Shown: piece after piece, positions 1 through 14,103 of the stretch
Layout: each line of letters starts with the position of its first letter
Numbering within the stretch: the stretch's first letter is position 1
Assembly (NCBI GenBank): GCA_950022655.1
Contig: OX465584.1
Location: 45,614,723-45,678,722 of the forward strand
Direction: 5' to 3'
From: Alentia gelatinosa
Taxonomy: Eukaryota > Annelida > Polychaeta > Phyllodocida > Polynoidae
DNA length: 64,000 nt
The notes under the pieces: generated by a model
What the model was told of the DNA's origin: nothing
What the model saw: only the letters and a program-made list of their open reading frames with translations
Database searches by the model: none
Translations under genes and position numbers: made by a program

Positions 1-49
1 AATGACAGTTCCTTGTACAATATGTACTTGGCATGCTAGTGTGTTTAGA

Positions 50-395
50 ACATGGCTTCTCACTATGACCCCCATACAGCTTCCCTTTATTGGAAGGTTA
101 GCAAATGGCCTCCTACCATACTGGGCCACAGACCTCCTACTCAGACCAGACCCAGTAGATCATCATGTGGCTTCCCACCAGGGCCAGAAAATGGCTTCCC
201 ATCATACTAAGCACAGGGTTTATCACCAGTGACTTGATATGGCTTCCTATTATTGTCAAGACATAGCTAAATCCACTATGGCCTACATGTGGCTTCCCTT
301 TATGGCCAGGCTGACATATGGCTTCCTACCATCCCCAGCTCTTGGCCTCCTACTACTTAAACAAACTCATTGCCCAACGCAGCTTCCTACCAGGG
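50..395. repeat. Degenerate TGGCTTC-type array, about 26-bp spacing
   Basis: The word TGGCTTCC or close variants (TGGCCTCC, CAGCTTCC) recurs about twelve times, near 53, 79, 106, 131, 169, 195, 241, 291, 320, 345 and 380. Many gaps are 25-29 bp, often followed by an ACCA or CCAT word. It looks like a decayed minisatellite. A similar array lies at 47340-47720. Confidence 0.55.
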
Positions 396-591
396 TCAGG
401 AACGGAGCTATAAATTGACCAATGCTCTGGCCATCAATGGCCGACCCTATGCTTTTCGATATAGCCAACAGATAAATGTTGGTTTTATAAATCACACAAG
501 ATTCGGTAAATTGGAGAGGGGCAATTGTCGGCGATGGTTGCTCCTCTCGACAGGGGGTGGAATATAAGCGCAGTAGCCCAGGAATTTAAGG

Positions 592-786
592 TGTCATACT
601 GAGCGATTATGTACTGCTATAGAATCGCAGGGAACATGAAATCTCCACAAATGAATTAGAATCGCTCAGTGTGAACCCTGCTCTAGGATGTCGCACTGAG
701 CGATTCTGTACCGGTACAGAATCGTTGGGAACATTGTTGTCAATAAAGGCAATACGAAGATCAGTGAGAACCCCGCTTTACAAGGG
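592..786. repeat. Two-copy tandem duplication, about 96-bp unit
   Basis: TGTCATACTGAGCGATTATG at 592 recurs as TGTCGCACTGAGCGATTCTG at 689, and CAGTGTGAACCCTGCT at 667 recurs as CAGTGAGAACCCCGCT at 762. The copies are offset by 95-97 bp and about 80 percent alike. Each contains an inverted repeat of the CGATTCTGTAC / GTACAGAATCG type. Confidence 0.75.
701..724. repeat. Perfect 24-bp palindrome
   Basis: CGATTCTGTACC is followed directly by its exact reverse complement GGTACAGAATCG. The first tandem copy has a less perfect version around 604-627. Confidence 0.9.
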
Positions 787-3700
787 CCTTACCATAGGTC
801 CCTCGACCCCACCGTTTCCTTCTCTCAGTCTCTCACCTCTCTCTCCCCGGTGTTGGCTCCTATTGGAGGTCTGGCTCGCCGGTCTTGTCCCGTGTCTCCA
901 CCGTCTGGCCTCCCGACCTTTGTTTGTTTTGTTTTCTTGGGAGTGACTTGACTTCCCGACTTACTCGGATTTCAGTTTGTCCCGCATTTGGTGGTGCTCA
1001 GAATGCCGATGTTATCGCCGCGCGGAGATTAAGAGGGCCACTCGGTTAAAAGCTCACTTTTCCTGCCTGGTTGGCATCAAGAAGTGAAGCGTGTGAGTCG
1101 TATTACTTCTGAATATTCTCCTGTTGGCACGATAAGAAATAAGCTGGGGCTGCTCCATAAAATCACTCTCAGATATTTATGAATTCGTGAAGAAAGCAGT
1201 CATTCAACCCTTCTAATGCTCAACTCTATCACCGGTTTAATCCATTAGTCTTCAGTGTTTACCATGACAGCAGGTCTTCAACTTAAAGCTATAATATTAC
1301 TACTAGTCACGACGCGGAACTGGGTCTACTGCATTGCAGGAGGTATGTTCTGAGTCTGGTCTAACATCCTGAGCCCTTCAGATGCTAAGAGACTTCCGTA
1401 AAAAGCTAACGGCATCGAAAGAGTATATGTAAAGGTATATTCAATTTGTAACACTCTTGGAGAAAAAAGCTCATATTTATCATTCATAAATGCGATTGGT
1501 CTTTAGGTAGGCAACTCCCGCAAATACAGAAAAAAATCTTTTGTTTAGATTTACACAGTTTAGTCTGCATGTATAACATTTATAAAGCGCCCTGCCACAG
1601 GCCACATTCATGCAAATCTCGCGCAGGTGAACTGACTTCTCGCGAGACGAGACGCTCTCACGTTGACGCCTGTGTCGCCCCCTCTCGGCGTGGGTGCTCA
1701 TTAATCTGGGCGCGCTTGGTGTGGGCCCACCGGGCGGGAAAACAGGATTTGGGCCTCCTTAATTCAGCCAGTTAGACGCAGGGCAGTGGATTCCGTCCAC
1801 CTCAGTGCCCGCTTCACGCCACGATGAGTGTGTACAGAGACCTGCGCCCGCCTTACTGGACTGCTGGGCCTGCAGACAGTTTAATTTGCCATCTCGCAGC
1901 CTCCAGCGTTTGATACGTTATACTCACAGTGAGAGATTGCACACAACCGGCCTTTTGAAAGGGCTTAATGCGCAAAAATGTCGGCTGCTTCGATGTTTTA
2001 CACTGTGGGTTGTGAAAGGGGAAGAAGGATCAAGTTCTGTTTGAAGTAATTTTAATGGGTGTTTTGAATCTTTAAATGTAAATAGCCTGGATATCTGCAA
2101 ATGCCACTAGTTATAGAGTCTCCCTTCGCGGGATTGGATCTCATCTGGAAAGGTTCAATGTAGAAGGACCTATCAACCTAACTAATCATTGAAAAAACAT
2201 CATAGTTGTTAAGATTTCGTCATAAGTTTTCCAGTTATTGAAACGCCCGAAAGAACTGCATTTGTCATATCATATATTTCTTATGTTGCGTGTGAGACGA
2301 CTTGTTTTCATATTGCTGTATCCCATTTGTTCGGAGTGCACATGACGCGACGTTATGAGCAAATACGTTGCATTGAAAAGATTGGTTCTATGTATACAGT
2401 ATAACCTATTAATGAGACTATGATAAGAAAACGTCATATCATACATTCCCCATTACTTGATTATTACTTTACAAATTGAAACAATCTGATGCAAGAAGCA
2501 GCATACTGAGGCTCATTTACTATTGAGTATTTGTGAGGATGAGGTATACGAGGTGGGCCATGTCTACATTATCTGAACAAATGGAGAGAGGTTGTGTTTT
2601 AGTTCGGCGATATCCCCCGACTCGACAGCGGACAATCCGGGCTGCCTTTGGTCATTGTCGGCAGGAAGCGATACGGAAGACATTTTGATTTAAACGGGCG
2701 TTTGTCTGCTTCAGCGGGGTTGTATTGTGGCGCACATCGCATGACTGGCAGTTTTATATTCTCTCACAGCAGGTGGCGCCACCGCATCTGCCCCCAGACT
2801 CCGGAGGATCATGCGCAGTGGAAACACCTGCTTTCTCTGATAGAAAAAGACATGCAAACATTATTCTATCTTTTAAAAAGTGGATACGCTTAAGGATAAC
2901 GTTTGGATATTGTGTGCATGTATATCCGGAATTCCGGTGGTGGGTTTTCTGTCTATTTCTCATCTATTTCTCATGGTTTTATGAGAAAAAAAACATGATG
3001 TGGGGAGAGGACTTTAACTTCTACATATCTGTGAGAGGCAATTTATCCAACTCCTCATCTGAGATGGAATTACACAGTAGAAATCTAGAAGATGAGCTTG
3101 GACGGCTCTAGTTTTGCATTTAGAAATGGAATGTTCTGGAGAAGGATGTTTAAAGTGTGCTGTTCCGTTTACTGGTTTTCCCCCACTTTGTATAGTGAAG
3201 GTGTCGCTTTCAAAAGCCTGGTATAGACTGGTTTTTACTCCATATACCCAACATTCAAACACGCTGCTAACTGGAACATCGATTTCAAAGGTTTGTCGTC
3301 CTGCCAGTATGCCCGATGATTCTCCCCCGGGCGCTTTTGGCCGAGGTACTCCCACTTCAATTCCCAAAATGAACTCATCAAGATCATTTGTTATAAGATA
3401 AGATCATTGGTTATAAGACAAAGTCTTCTGCATATATATTCTGTCTGAGGCATATCTATACGCAGATTTAGGCAATTACAGTAGAAGTTTTATTATTAAG
3501 CACACAATTAATTTACCCAATGTCTTTATTCGGGTATGTTGTTTTATGATATAGGAAAATATACGAGTTATTGGTTTGTGCTTTGATATAGTAAAGTTGC
3601 TCATATACTTGTTGCGCAAAGCTAAGGATTTTAGAACAACTGTCGAACTGCTGGGAAGCAGAATTAATCTAGCCCAGCAGAATTAATCTAGGCAGTGGGA

Positions 3701-4103
3701 GAGGGTGATTTTATGAACATTAGAATAGAGCGAAAGGCGTTGTAGCCCCTTTAAATGCACTCAATATATACACGATGATAAAGAATCTAGGCTTAGTTCA
3801 GAATGTGTGAATATATTTTTGCCACTCTATAATATTCATTCATTAGTGATTTCTTTGTTATCTAGAACAGATTCTTGTAATAATACATGTGTGTCTTTAC
3901 GCACACAAAATCCCAATGATATAAATATTTCATAACTTTATCTATGGTCGTGTTTCAATTCGTGCCTTCTGCTATAATGAACAATCTGTCATTCTGGGTT
4001 CAACATTGTTCAGCTTTGGGTATCTGTTTCTATTCATCAGTCGAGAAATCCCATCTATCATAGCATCTTTTAAAACTTCAATGGTACATCTACATATGTA
4101 GGA
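787..4103. other. Gene-free stretch
   Basis: No ORF here has coding character; the longest (2725-3111 + and 3014-3367 -) overlap one another and match nothing I know. A CTCF-like word lies at 2766-2779. Near 3653-3690 AGCAGAATTAATCTAG occurs twice in tandem. Otherwise I see AT-rich unique sequence. Confidence 0.6.
2766..2779 (+). promoter_or_regulatory. CTCF-like motif
   Basis: ACAGCAGGTGGCGC matches the bilaterian CTCF core CCASYAGRKGGCRS at 13 of 14 positions by eye. Binding is inferred only. Confidence 0.4.
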
Positions 4104-4104
4104 C

Positions 4105-4138
4105 CCGATGAAGTATTGCGACGATGAACTGAAACGTC
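4105..4138 (+). ncRNA. Weak hammerhead-like motif
   Basis: CCGATGA is followed 19 bases later by GAAACGTC, a spacing like the conserved halves of a hammerhead ribozyme core (CUGANGA ... GAAA). The first U is changed to C and the intervening stem pairs only partly (AGT/ACT), so it would be inactive or coincidental. Confidence 0.2.
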
Positions 4139-5219
4139 ACCGGTTGACCGAGCACAATTGATCAGCCAATGAAACCACCTCATCTTTAGTATATCGATCA
4201 CCATATGCTCGACGCTCGCCTGACATGCACAAATGATATATCGATAAGTGTTGAGCCTGATCGTTCAGAAAGAGCGGTCCACCGTGACAGTTCGCGCTTA
4301 AAAGCATTGAACAATTTATCGTGCCAAGAAGTGAACATCTATAAAAAGAAAACAAAAAGGGAAATTCAATTTGAAAAGAAATATGAAAAAAAAACCCAGG
4401 AAAACTCGTATGTCTTCCATTGTTGAATAGCTTGCTAGCATTCAGACATACAGGGAAACAAGCACGGGTGACTGGGTCTGAGTGTGAAGTGGGGAATTTC
4501 TAATAAATTCAGAAGGGCGCACGTTGGTAGGTGTTAGAGGCCACTATTGCATATCCATGAGGTTCATAGATGAGCATAAAACGCCTGCTGTTAGGTATTC
4601 ATCAACCAATGGTCGTAGGTCAGAGTGCGGCTGTTCAGATAATGACGACAGATGCCTCTCACAATAATTGCCGACAAGAAGATTTACTGGGACATGGTGG
4701 AGGTGGGAGGTTGGCGATCTTTTTTCCTTGACGATAGATAATATAGGGAGACATCGATTGAGGGGGATATGATTGTAGTAGCAATAAAAAGAATCTAAAG
4801 TGCTCTTATCGCATCAAGACTTTTGACTAAATGAAATACACAAATGATTGATCATTTATATAAAACTACAGGTTATGAACTTATATCGTGCTTGCCCTGA
4901 TAGATCCTTAATACATTTACCTAAAATCTGAAGCAATGTCTCATACACATCATGTTTTGTAATGTCTTATATCACTTGTCTAGTCACTATAACACTATAC
5001 CATTATGGGTTTTAAAATATGTTTATTTTAAAAAGACTGATAGTTTGAACAAGTACAACTCAACCGCTGTTCAATTCGGTTTAGATGATGGCTTTTTATT
5101 AGAACAAATATACAACGTTTCGGCTGCTTTAGTGGCCTTTATCAAGTCATCAATTTATTTTTAAATGTTTGTTATTTTCTACATACTCAAAAGATTCACC
5201 CCCCTGAAACATCTACCGT
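4139..5219. other. Gene-free stretch, nothing distinctive
   Basis: AT-rich sequence with short chance ORFs only. I see no repeat or motif that stands out. Confidence 0.6.
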
Positions 5220-5500
5220 AATGAGTGCTCCTCACTCGGTCTCAGAGCCCACGTTCTACCCTGGCCTCCTACCGGGCCCGCTCAACCAATCAACAGGCTT
5301 GGTGAAGCCCACGTGACCCCCTACAATGATCACGTGACCTCTGACATACGGGACATCTGTCCGCGCGATCCTCGCCATTGTCTTTTCACTGGTCCCCTGG
5401 CGTCCACCTGGCTCCTAGGGTTACCAGCGTCACTATGACGACGACCGGTCACGTGGGACCGTCGCGCGGGGCACCCTTGGAAACGTCATTATGGGATACA
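5220..5500. promoter_or_regulatory. GC-rich patch with three CACGTG E-boxes and a CCAAT box
   Basis: CACGTG occurs at 5310, 5331 and 5450, all in the longer form CACGTGACC or its complement GGTCACGTG. CCAAT lies at 5286 and further CpG words (CCGCGCGATCC, CGTCGCGCGGGG) follow. The patch stands out against AT-rich flanks and has no open frame, so it may be a distal promoter or enhancer. There is no direct evidence for either. Confidence 0.35.
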
Positions 5501-8500
5501 TTGGGGATTAGTCAGCAAAAAGCGTTGGCTTCTAAATGAGGTTGGGGAATGGCGCCTATGCTTGATTGGCGGTTCGTGTCGTTGCGTAATTATTTGGTCA
5601 TCTGACTAGTATAGGCCAATTAAGTAGGGGCGCCTTCATTGGTGGGATTTGTATTACTTGATTTTCCAACGTTATTGTCGTCAATAATGATTACCTCAAT
5701 GTTTATGTCGGACAAATAGTATTCACATCGCTGGAGAATTAGCAAGAGTTCCTAACGAGTAGAGGACAGGGCCCTTAGGGAATATCATAATCGCCTGTAG
5801 AATAGCATTAACCCAATGAATGCCAATGGCGTACCCTTGTGTGTATTAGACTATTGTCAAGCCCGATATGTTTTTTATAAGTCCAAGTCTCCATTATACC
5901 ACCATACTGTGATGAAACCCAGCCTACATATCACACGATAGACATAATAGAAACTCAGCATTATTCATTCTCGCTGAAAGATGTTGAATTCATTTATTTC
6001 TATCGTCTTCTCTTGTAGGAGGATACATTTATTAGCCTAACATTATCTTTTTTTATGTTACAGGTGTGCATTGTGAATCATCCTCACTGTTGTCGGTAAG
6101 TGAACATTTCCCTGTTTTCTTTCACTAATATCGCGCTCCGGTGCTTCCTCTATGAATAGGATTGGTCTATTATCGGTGTCAAACACAGGTCAAACGCCAG
6201 AAATAAAGACCCAGACAAATTGAAAAACTAAGATCCCCTTGTCTGATAAGAGCGGGCCTCCCGCTTCGCGCCGGTCGTAAACACACCAATCAGAGACAGC
6301 GACATACCTCCTCATCCAATCAAAACCATCGACACAGGCGTCACTTTTTGTTCCATCTTGGCGGCCATTTGCAATTAGCAGAGACGCCAGCAATGGGGTG
6401 GCTGATGGCGCCTGAAGTGAGGCTGATTATGATTAGTAGAGACAGGTGGCTTTAGTAGATAACAGAAGGGGGCATGGGCGATAATACAAGAGGTGATGAT
6501 ACCGGTACAAATGGCAGCAGTGATAGGTGGCGCTTCGGTCGTCTAGTTGTCGTCTGTCCCCCCTCCCCCAATTAGTATGCGCTATTAATGAAATGTCGGC
6601 TGCTTTTAAGATTATCCCAAATCGTTTGAAGGTGTTAAATCAAAATTATAATTTGTGATTCAAATGGGAGGGCTCATATTCATTGCATCCTATCAGGGAT
6701 TATAGTGAATAGATATCGGATTACTAATATTAGTGTGATAATTGCTAGCATTCAGGTTGTTTCATAGAAAATAAATTGGTTTCGCCTCAGATATCTGCAA
6801 AGTTCACTGGCAGCTCTATAATTAATCTATACTCTTCTGGGTTTTCAATGAAAACAAAAGAAACGTTCCCATTGTTTACCCATACCACCTTTTTGACAAA
6901 GAATGAATTACAATGACCGGGTCCCTTGGGGGATCATCATTGACGTCGTCCACATGAGTGAAGGGTTTCCGATTCCGTCGATCATCAATTTGAAATTCAA
7001 TATTCCTTGCCACAAAGCGATTCTCTGACCCAAGGATGTGGGATGACATTCAGTCAAAACAAAGGATATGATGACTCGAATAGAGTCTGTGATTGTATAG
7101 ACCACCGCCAAGTAACTAAAGTAAAAACGATTGTTTTGTAACATTCAGTCTTACTGAACGTGTCTTTATTTTGTAAACTGGAATATGCTCTGACTTGAAG
7201 TTTCCTCTATTTTTGAACATCATGAACAGGAAGCCACAGCACACGCCTGTGGCTTTAGTATAGAAGTTAGACCCTGAAGTTAGGCCGGAGACTATATACG
7301 TTGTGCACGTATTTGCACGCTGCCTGTAGGTATACATATGGTGTGCAGCTGGATCTTATTGCATGCTCCTGATAGTGCTGTCAGCCCCTCACATCACCCT
7401 CTCCACATCTGCACAGACGCAGTTCCCCGCCTTGCTGGTAAAACGTTACAACCGGCAACCCACTGCCCATCAAATTCCACCTACGTGCCATGGTATAGAG
7501 GCAGGTTTAACGTCGTAATCGTGTTTACGTGCCTATTTCAAGAATATAATCCCAGTTTACCATATCAAACTCCTACCTGGCAGACTACTTCATTCCATCT
7601 TTGTTGAAAACTAGGTCCAAACCGCTATCCGTTGAAACTTCCTTCGGGAATCAATAAACTGGTCACGCCATTCGGCTGAGGCCCCAGTCCACCGCCAGGC
7701 CTCGCTGCCTGCTTCCCGTCCGGGAGCCCTTACCCGTCGGTGTTCACCCTTGATGTATCTATCCCCTTGGCGCCTTGTATCTCCCTAATCTCCCTATTAT
7801 CGCCTGATGGGATTGGTGGCGCCCCCTGGGGCGGCGTCCTGGAACCGCCAAAGAAAGGCGCTGGTGCCCGGCCGCCGTCTGATCTTGGCGTGTCGTGATC
7901 CGCTCTGGGTACCAGCCGCTCTCCAGGTGGGAAACGTGGAAAACAGGGAACGTGTGAGCATAAAGTAGTTGTGTTCGCCGCCGCTAGGCTAGCTTCCCAT
8001 CACGTGACCGACTGGGGACGCTACCTCAAAAATTGTGCGTTTCGGCTTTGTTGTCAATTATATATATCACACTTTTAGCATTCTCTATATACATGTAATA
8101 TGAACTGTTGCAAAACATCTAATTATGATTATCTGAGAAAGAACAACAGCAAAATTTGAGTTTTCTGTAACGTTTTACTCTTCATTTAGCTATTTGTACT
8201 ATCCTACCTAGAGAGTATGCCAGTCCAACATGTCACCAGTATAAAGTGGGCGATGATAAGGGTTGGGAACCAGGGTCGCTTGTAACATGTATAAAGAAGT
8301 TGATACCCTGCGTCTGCGCCGTGTCGCCACCAGCCTCTCCGGCAGCATGTCACTGCGTCCCTGGCGGTGGGTCAGGGTATGAGGGATTGGGGCTCAGGTC
8401 GGCAAACATGTCACCCATTCGCTGGAGGATCGCTGGAGGAAAGCAGGGTCAAGGTCGCCGCTAACGGATGAGCACAACAGCGCCACCCGCGTCAATCGGC

Positions 8501-11500
8501 GGCGTGAGGAATGGCACGAACCGCTCACACAAATCTGTCTTCATTAGCAAATTGTCGTCTGCCAACGATCCATTGTGATGTCTATGATCAATGAGGAATC
8601 CAAGTTGTAGTCTCAGTCCCATATGATTTGATCACATCGAGGCTACCAGTAAATCTGAGACTTATAAAACTACAATCATATGAGACCGCTATTCCCAAAC
8701 GATATATCATTATAGGAGAAGGATGAGAGTGTTCATGGTTTAGCTACCTGATATGGCAGGGAACATGAAGAAGAACATGTGTGTATGATCTGGCATTGCC
8801 GTCGCTGGCATGAGAACCAGGAGTTTTTCAAAATGTAATATAGGATATATTACCTCTGATAAAAACGGAAATCAAAATATGATGTACATTAGAGCTCCCC
8901 TCATCTCGGCGGTAGTGGGGTTTTAACAGGCCACACGTGATCTGCACGTATTTTCCTTGGGAAAACATCAAAGGTAGCTGATATTATCGTTATAGAATAT
9001 GACGTACTTAGAACTGGTGCGATAGCTGGTCGCAGACTAACATTTGCCGACCACATCTGCGGCAAGTGTTTCTGTGTAGGTTAGACGGATAGGAGAAAGT
9101 TCTTGAACTCTCTGACGTTAAACGTACTCGAAGATATCAATCATCTTCCTGCTGCTTCTATTAAACCAAGCACTTGAATTAATGTTTATATCATATTTAT
9201 TATCTGCTTCTTGTGGTCATGTCACTTCAAGTCATACACTGCTCCCACTGGACCGTAATAATGATCTAAAACCATCAACTTTCAATGTCAGGTATATGGA
9301 AACTTTCCAAATAGCCCTCGAATACCTCAAGGCTTTGTGGTCAACACGTTTCTGTGACGTCATTGAAAATGTGTAACCGACCTGCGAGAGATACTGTGCA
9401 GTGACCTTTTGACGTTGGCGGTCCGTGTACCTGTCCGGGAGATAACACCAGGCGAAACCCCAGGGTGAAGGCGTCACCTTTCAGGGAGTCTCACCTGTCC
9501 TCGCTGGGTCAATGCCCACCTGTAAGACCTTTACAAGGCCCTCACTGCCGCCTGCCCTCAAGCCCGATCGTAATGGGTCCAGAGGTGTATGACCTTTCAG
9601 CTGGTGAAGGGCGGCAACATGTACCAAACCCCATCGGGCATACTACTTGGTGGGGGTGAAAAGATGGGAAAGTGGGCTGGGGTGGGTTCCCTCAGGACGC
9701 ATTGCCTTTCCTTTTGAGTTTCTTCTTATTTTTCGCTAATGACCAATTTCCGAGCCCCTTTGAGGGCTGAGAGCCAACGACCAAGGTTATATGATAGCCT
9801 TGAAGGCTGTCTTCGATAACCCAAGGTCAGGTCAGTGAAGCAACTTAAATCTAGATCGAAGTGTGTGTGTTGCACACAAGGACTAAGGTTCACGTCTTGC
9901 GCAATATGTGAAATATTCTAGTACAAATTCTTATGTAAATTCTGAGACACTGTCTTTGTAGGACCACGCCTTAGAGACCAATTTGTCGTCTCTATTTGAA
10001 AAATGTCTCTCCGATTATCTTCAAAGCAATGGTACTCTGTTTTACATACATGTACGCGATACACTTCAAAGGTATATACCACTTGTTCTAGCATTATGTA
10101 TGGGAATATCATGGTTGTTTTTAACAAGCATGCTTCGACACGGAAACTGCATTGTCACGCAGGTTTTCTCTTCCCATGACGTCACATGTGCGTCTTCCTG
10201 TCGCCATGACGGACGCGTGGTGTCGCTACTGTCGCCCGTGTGGTTGTAAATGTCAGTCTGCAAGCGTGCAATGCTCAATCACCAGCCTGCCACCTGAAAT
10301 CTGAATTCAATGTAAGGAAGTTTACTATAGGTACGTCACATTTAAATTGTGTGTGGGTACATCGAACCTTTAAACGATCACTGGATTTGGGCCAAAGTAA
10401 TATTTAGTGTAGAGATAGATGTACATGTGTATTATTAATGTGTCCTTAAGCTTATACCGACGTGACATATGGCAGTATTACATTCTAGAAGCGCAGTAGT
10501 GTCTTAGGAATAATTATCAACAGAAATCTCATTCAGCCAGGTACATATAACCACACCTGTGTCTATTTAAAGGTCAAGCATCCTTTCTGCATTCAGGCTT
10601 CACACTCGATACTAGTGCTGTTGAGATTGAGTACTAAAGAACAAAAGAGTCCCGTTAATACTAAGAACTTCACTTCAAATACAAGCCATATATCATTTAT
10701 AACTCCATGAGCTTAAGCCTTATGGCTCCATAAACTCATCCCTACCGTTAAGCTTACACAAGGCTCATTCCGAAACATGCCCCTCACACATACATATTAT
10801 AGTGGCCCACCATATTGCAGCCAGTTAAGCATTAATTCTCCTCGATGTAAATGTGGTTTCAGGCTCACCTTCCCCGATACAGAGTCACCGGTTGGTAAAC
10901 ATGACCTCAGCATTGTGTCGATAATGTACAATCTACATGGGTGTGCTATATTGATTCCTAGTCTAGGTTGAGCAGCTATTGAGTGACTCAGCATGACCTA
11001 GTATCGATATCCCCACAGAGACATTGCCTCATTACTAACACGATGCTGACGAGTTCAACCATTTACAATGTTTGAACATAACGTCAATATAAAGGGGAGC
11101 ACATCATTTGTAGTCTCAGACAAAATTGAACTTGGTAGTTCATGTATGATATTCGCATGACATAATTATGTATGGAGACTGGGCGATTCTAGACTCATTA
11201 GATGAAGGTATGTAAATTAAGCTGCTCATGAGTTTCTCCCAACTGTGTCAGTGCCTGGTCTGTGTGTGATAGGCTCCTAATGGTGGCAGTGCAGAATGAT
11301 GAGACATGAATGGTCTTGTCTAGAATGGTACTTCTAGGGTGGCTCCGCAGTTGGGTACGCACGCAGAGTATTGTTAATATGTCTCCAGTCCTATAGTTAA
11401 GTTGCTTAATTGTTTCATGGAGCTACGGTTTGGTGGATGAAGGTATGGATTATTAGCCATTAGAACGGAGAGTCATTGCTGGCCTTATATTTGAAAGGGT

Positions 11501-14103
11501 TCTGTTGTAAGGTGTTAGTGAGATATTAGACGAGGAATTTCATTATTATATCAATATATTGCTAGGGTTGTAGCGTACTTCCAATTATTTGATTTGTACA
11601 GTTAACCTTGAAACCTTATTTGATGGCAATTTATTTGTATCAGTATCTACAAGCGATACATGAACTACATGTGTATAACAGTATGGAGTGTCAGACTACA
11701 TTATAAACTCTCCCTCCAGCATTAAACCACCACTCACCCCTTTTCCTCCTGCTGGCAGTCACTGTCCTCCACCCTGCCTCCCCTTGGGACTCCAGGCACA
11801 GGCAGACGACAAACTCCACCTTGAGGAGTATTTGGTCTGGAAGTCCTGGAGTGAAATGGGAGTTCCCACGGTGAGCAAACTAGACAGAGTCGTGTGGCTA
11901 GACTCCCCCTGTGTCCCTCGACAGGCTGCTGTATGTTTGGCCCCGTTCTGGACCGGTGTTGACCTTGTGGCTGAGCTGCTCACGTTATATCCACAGGCAG
12001 TGAGGCTTGAGTCGCAGCTAAAGCTGATCAATGATATACATGTCAGTTTTGTATGCGGCAAGTGTAAAGGTGATGATACTGACAACCTCTAGTGTGTTGT
12101 AGTTATTCTATTACCATCGATGTTGAATTAACACACTCATTCTGCAGAGGTGTGATTACAGTCTACCATTACTAAAACTCTACTTGCAGAGTAGACCTGT
12201 AGTTCGATGAAGAGGTAATATAACATTTAACAGCAACATGGGGGTCATTTGCAAAACAGAAAATTCCTGCAGATTGGTAACATTTAAGCACGTGAAACAC
12301 ATTTCAGAGCAATCAGAGCAATTATGTGCGTCCGCTGACGCCCCAAAAACATTTTGTCCAAAGCAAATTTCATACAGTTTGTCATTCAGGCTTGCATGTT
12401 GACATGTATATAACAGTATAACAATGCCTCGGGCTATGTAGTCAACGGAAGCTAAAAATGTCTCTACTTTAACTTTGCTCGCCACAGAACTTGATTTACA
12501 TATGCATACATGATATGCTGGTAGTTGGCCCACTACTATTATACTAAGGTTAATCATTTGGATCCCTAGCCAAATTAACCGGGAGTAGGGAAGTATACTA
12601 GATTTGGAATACCTACGTTCTCCCTAGGGAACTGCGAATAATGAATATAATTACAATCCATACTCATGGTGAAACACGAAAAACATGAGTCAACCTGTCG
12701 AGGTTGGTTGGTCCCTTGTGCCTGGGCTGCTATGACACGGGATCAATGATTGACGAAGCTTGGTGACCATAAATCGACAGAGTGGTTGTTAAAAGAATAC
12801 TATGTTATAGACTGATGCTGACAACAACATTGGTCTCTCATAAATTAGAAGGAATACTCTGACTGTGAACATTAAAATTAAACTTTATCTTGAATTGTCT
12901 GTCGAGAAAGAGCAGATCAATAATTGTGAGCTGCATGTAGCAAATCCACATAATTACTGCCTGTGGGCAACGGAATTATACGGTAATTTACACCCAATTC
13001 AAACAGTGTATTGAATCATCAAAAGAAAGCTACAATTATTGTTTGCAACTCATGTATCAAGCAATATTGTAGAACAATAATGAGGTGTCTATTTACGTTA
13101 TTAGCCATCTTTCATGCAGAATGATGGTCCATCATGTGGTGTTGCTCCAGAAAGACTTACTCTCAGTGTGACCTTTTTGACGATGGAAACATGGTAATCT
13201 GAGAGGAATGACTGGGAGCAATGAGAAAGCATTAGTCTGCCGTGCTGGGTAAATAAGGTCGGTAACAAATCATGTTACTGTATGCTGCGTCCGCACGGCT
13301 ACGGCGGTCGAGCTGCACAGTGTGCTCTGTCTATCCCCAAGTCAAAGCCCAGTGCTGCTACACCCCATCCTTCAGAATCCACCATTGGTAGCAGCAAGCA
13401 CCGTCACTGAGAGTCATCATGGGGTGTTTGCACAAAGCCGGACCTGTGCCTAATCTACTCCAGTGCCAGATATAATCCTGGCTGAGACCCTTGTGGTGCC
13501 AGCCAGCTGTGAAATCACCATCACCGGGTCCCTGTCTATAGTCTCACGCCAGCAGCACTGCAGTGCTCGATGGTATTTTTTGTTGGTGACGTCAGGAAAA
13601 ATAAGTCCCGGTTTCACCTATGGTGGATCATAAAGATCACCCTAGGGAAATACAGCTCAGTCGTGAGATTTACCACATGTCTCCCGACCATGCAATAATC
13701 CGCTATATATATCCCAAAAATATCACTTACATCTGGACCAGGGTGGGAATGAACAAAAAAGAACACTGAGGGTGGTCGGTAATCTACTTTAGCCTAGGCC
13801 TGCTTCACAGTGGAGGGAAGTGTGAGTATATTGGCAATGGGCTGCAGTTAGACGGTTTTTTTAATTCAAGCTAGAGAGAGAGTTTTGGCTGTGGGTATGT
13901 AATGAAACGAAGTTTCTTGCCTGGAGAGGGAATTTGGGTTATATTGACTTGAACTGCTCTGAGGTAATGTAACCCCCTACAAATTTCTCTTGAAGCAGAA
14001 ACGTTCAGGTGGAGTTTCTTTAGGACGCTTGTGCTGGGTCACCAAAAGTGGTGACTGAGATACAATATGGATGTATTCCCCCATACCTATATGTCAGCGG
14101 TTA
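5501..14103. other. Gene-free stretch with GC-richer islands
   Basis: No gene recognised. Islands: a YY1-like CATCTTGGCGGCCATTT near 6354; a GC-rich block at 7640-7960 with GGTGGCGCCCCCTGG (CTCF-like, minus strand, 7819-7832); CACGTGACC at 8001; TGTCGTCTGC at 8553 and, on the minus strand, at 11802. The open frames at 11688-12092 (+) and 12180-12557 (-) have no recognisable family, and the first lacks an early ATG. Confidence 0.55.

Noticed and set aside
11688..12092. 134-residue frame
   Set aside because: It begins at GTG with no early ATG, overlaps an equally open minus frame, and shows no domain.
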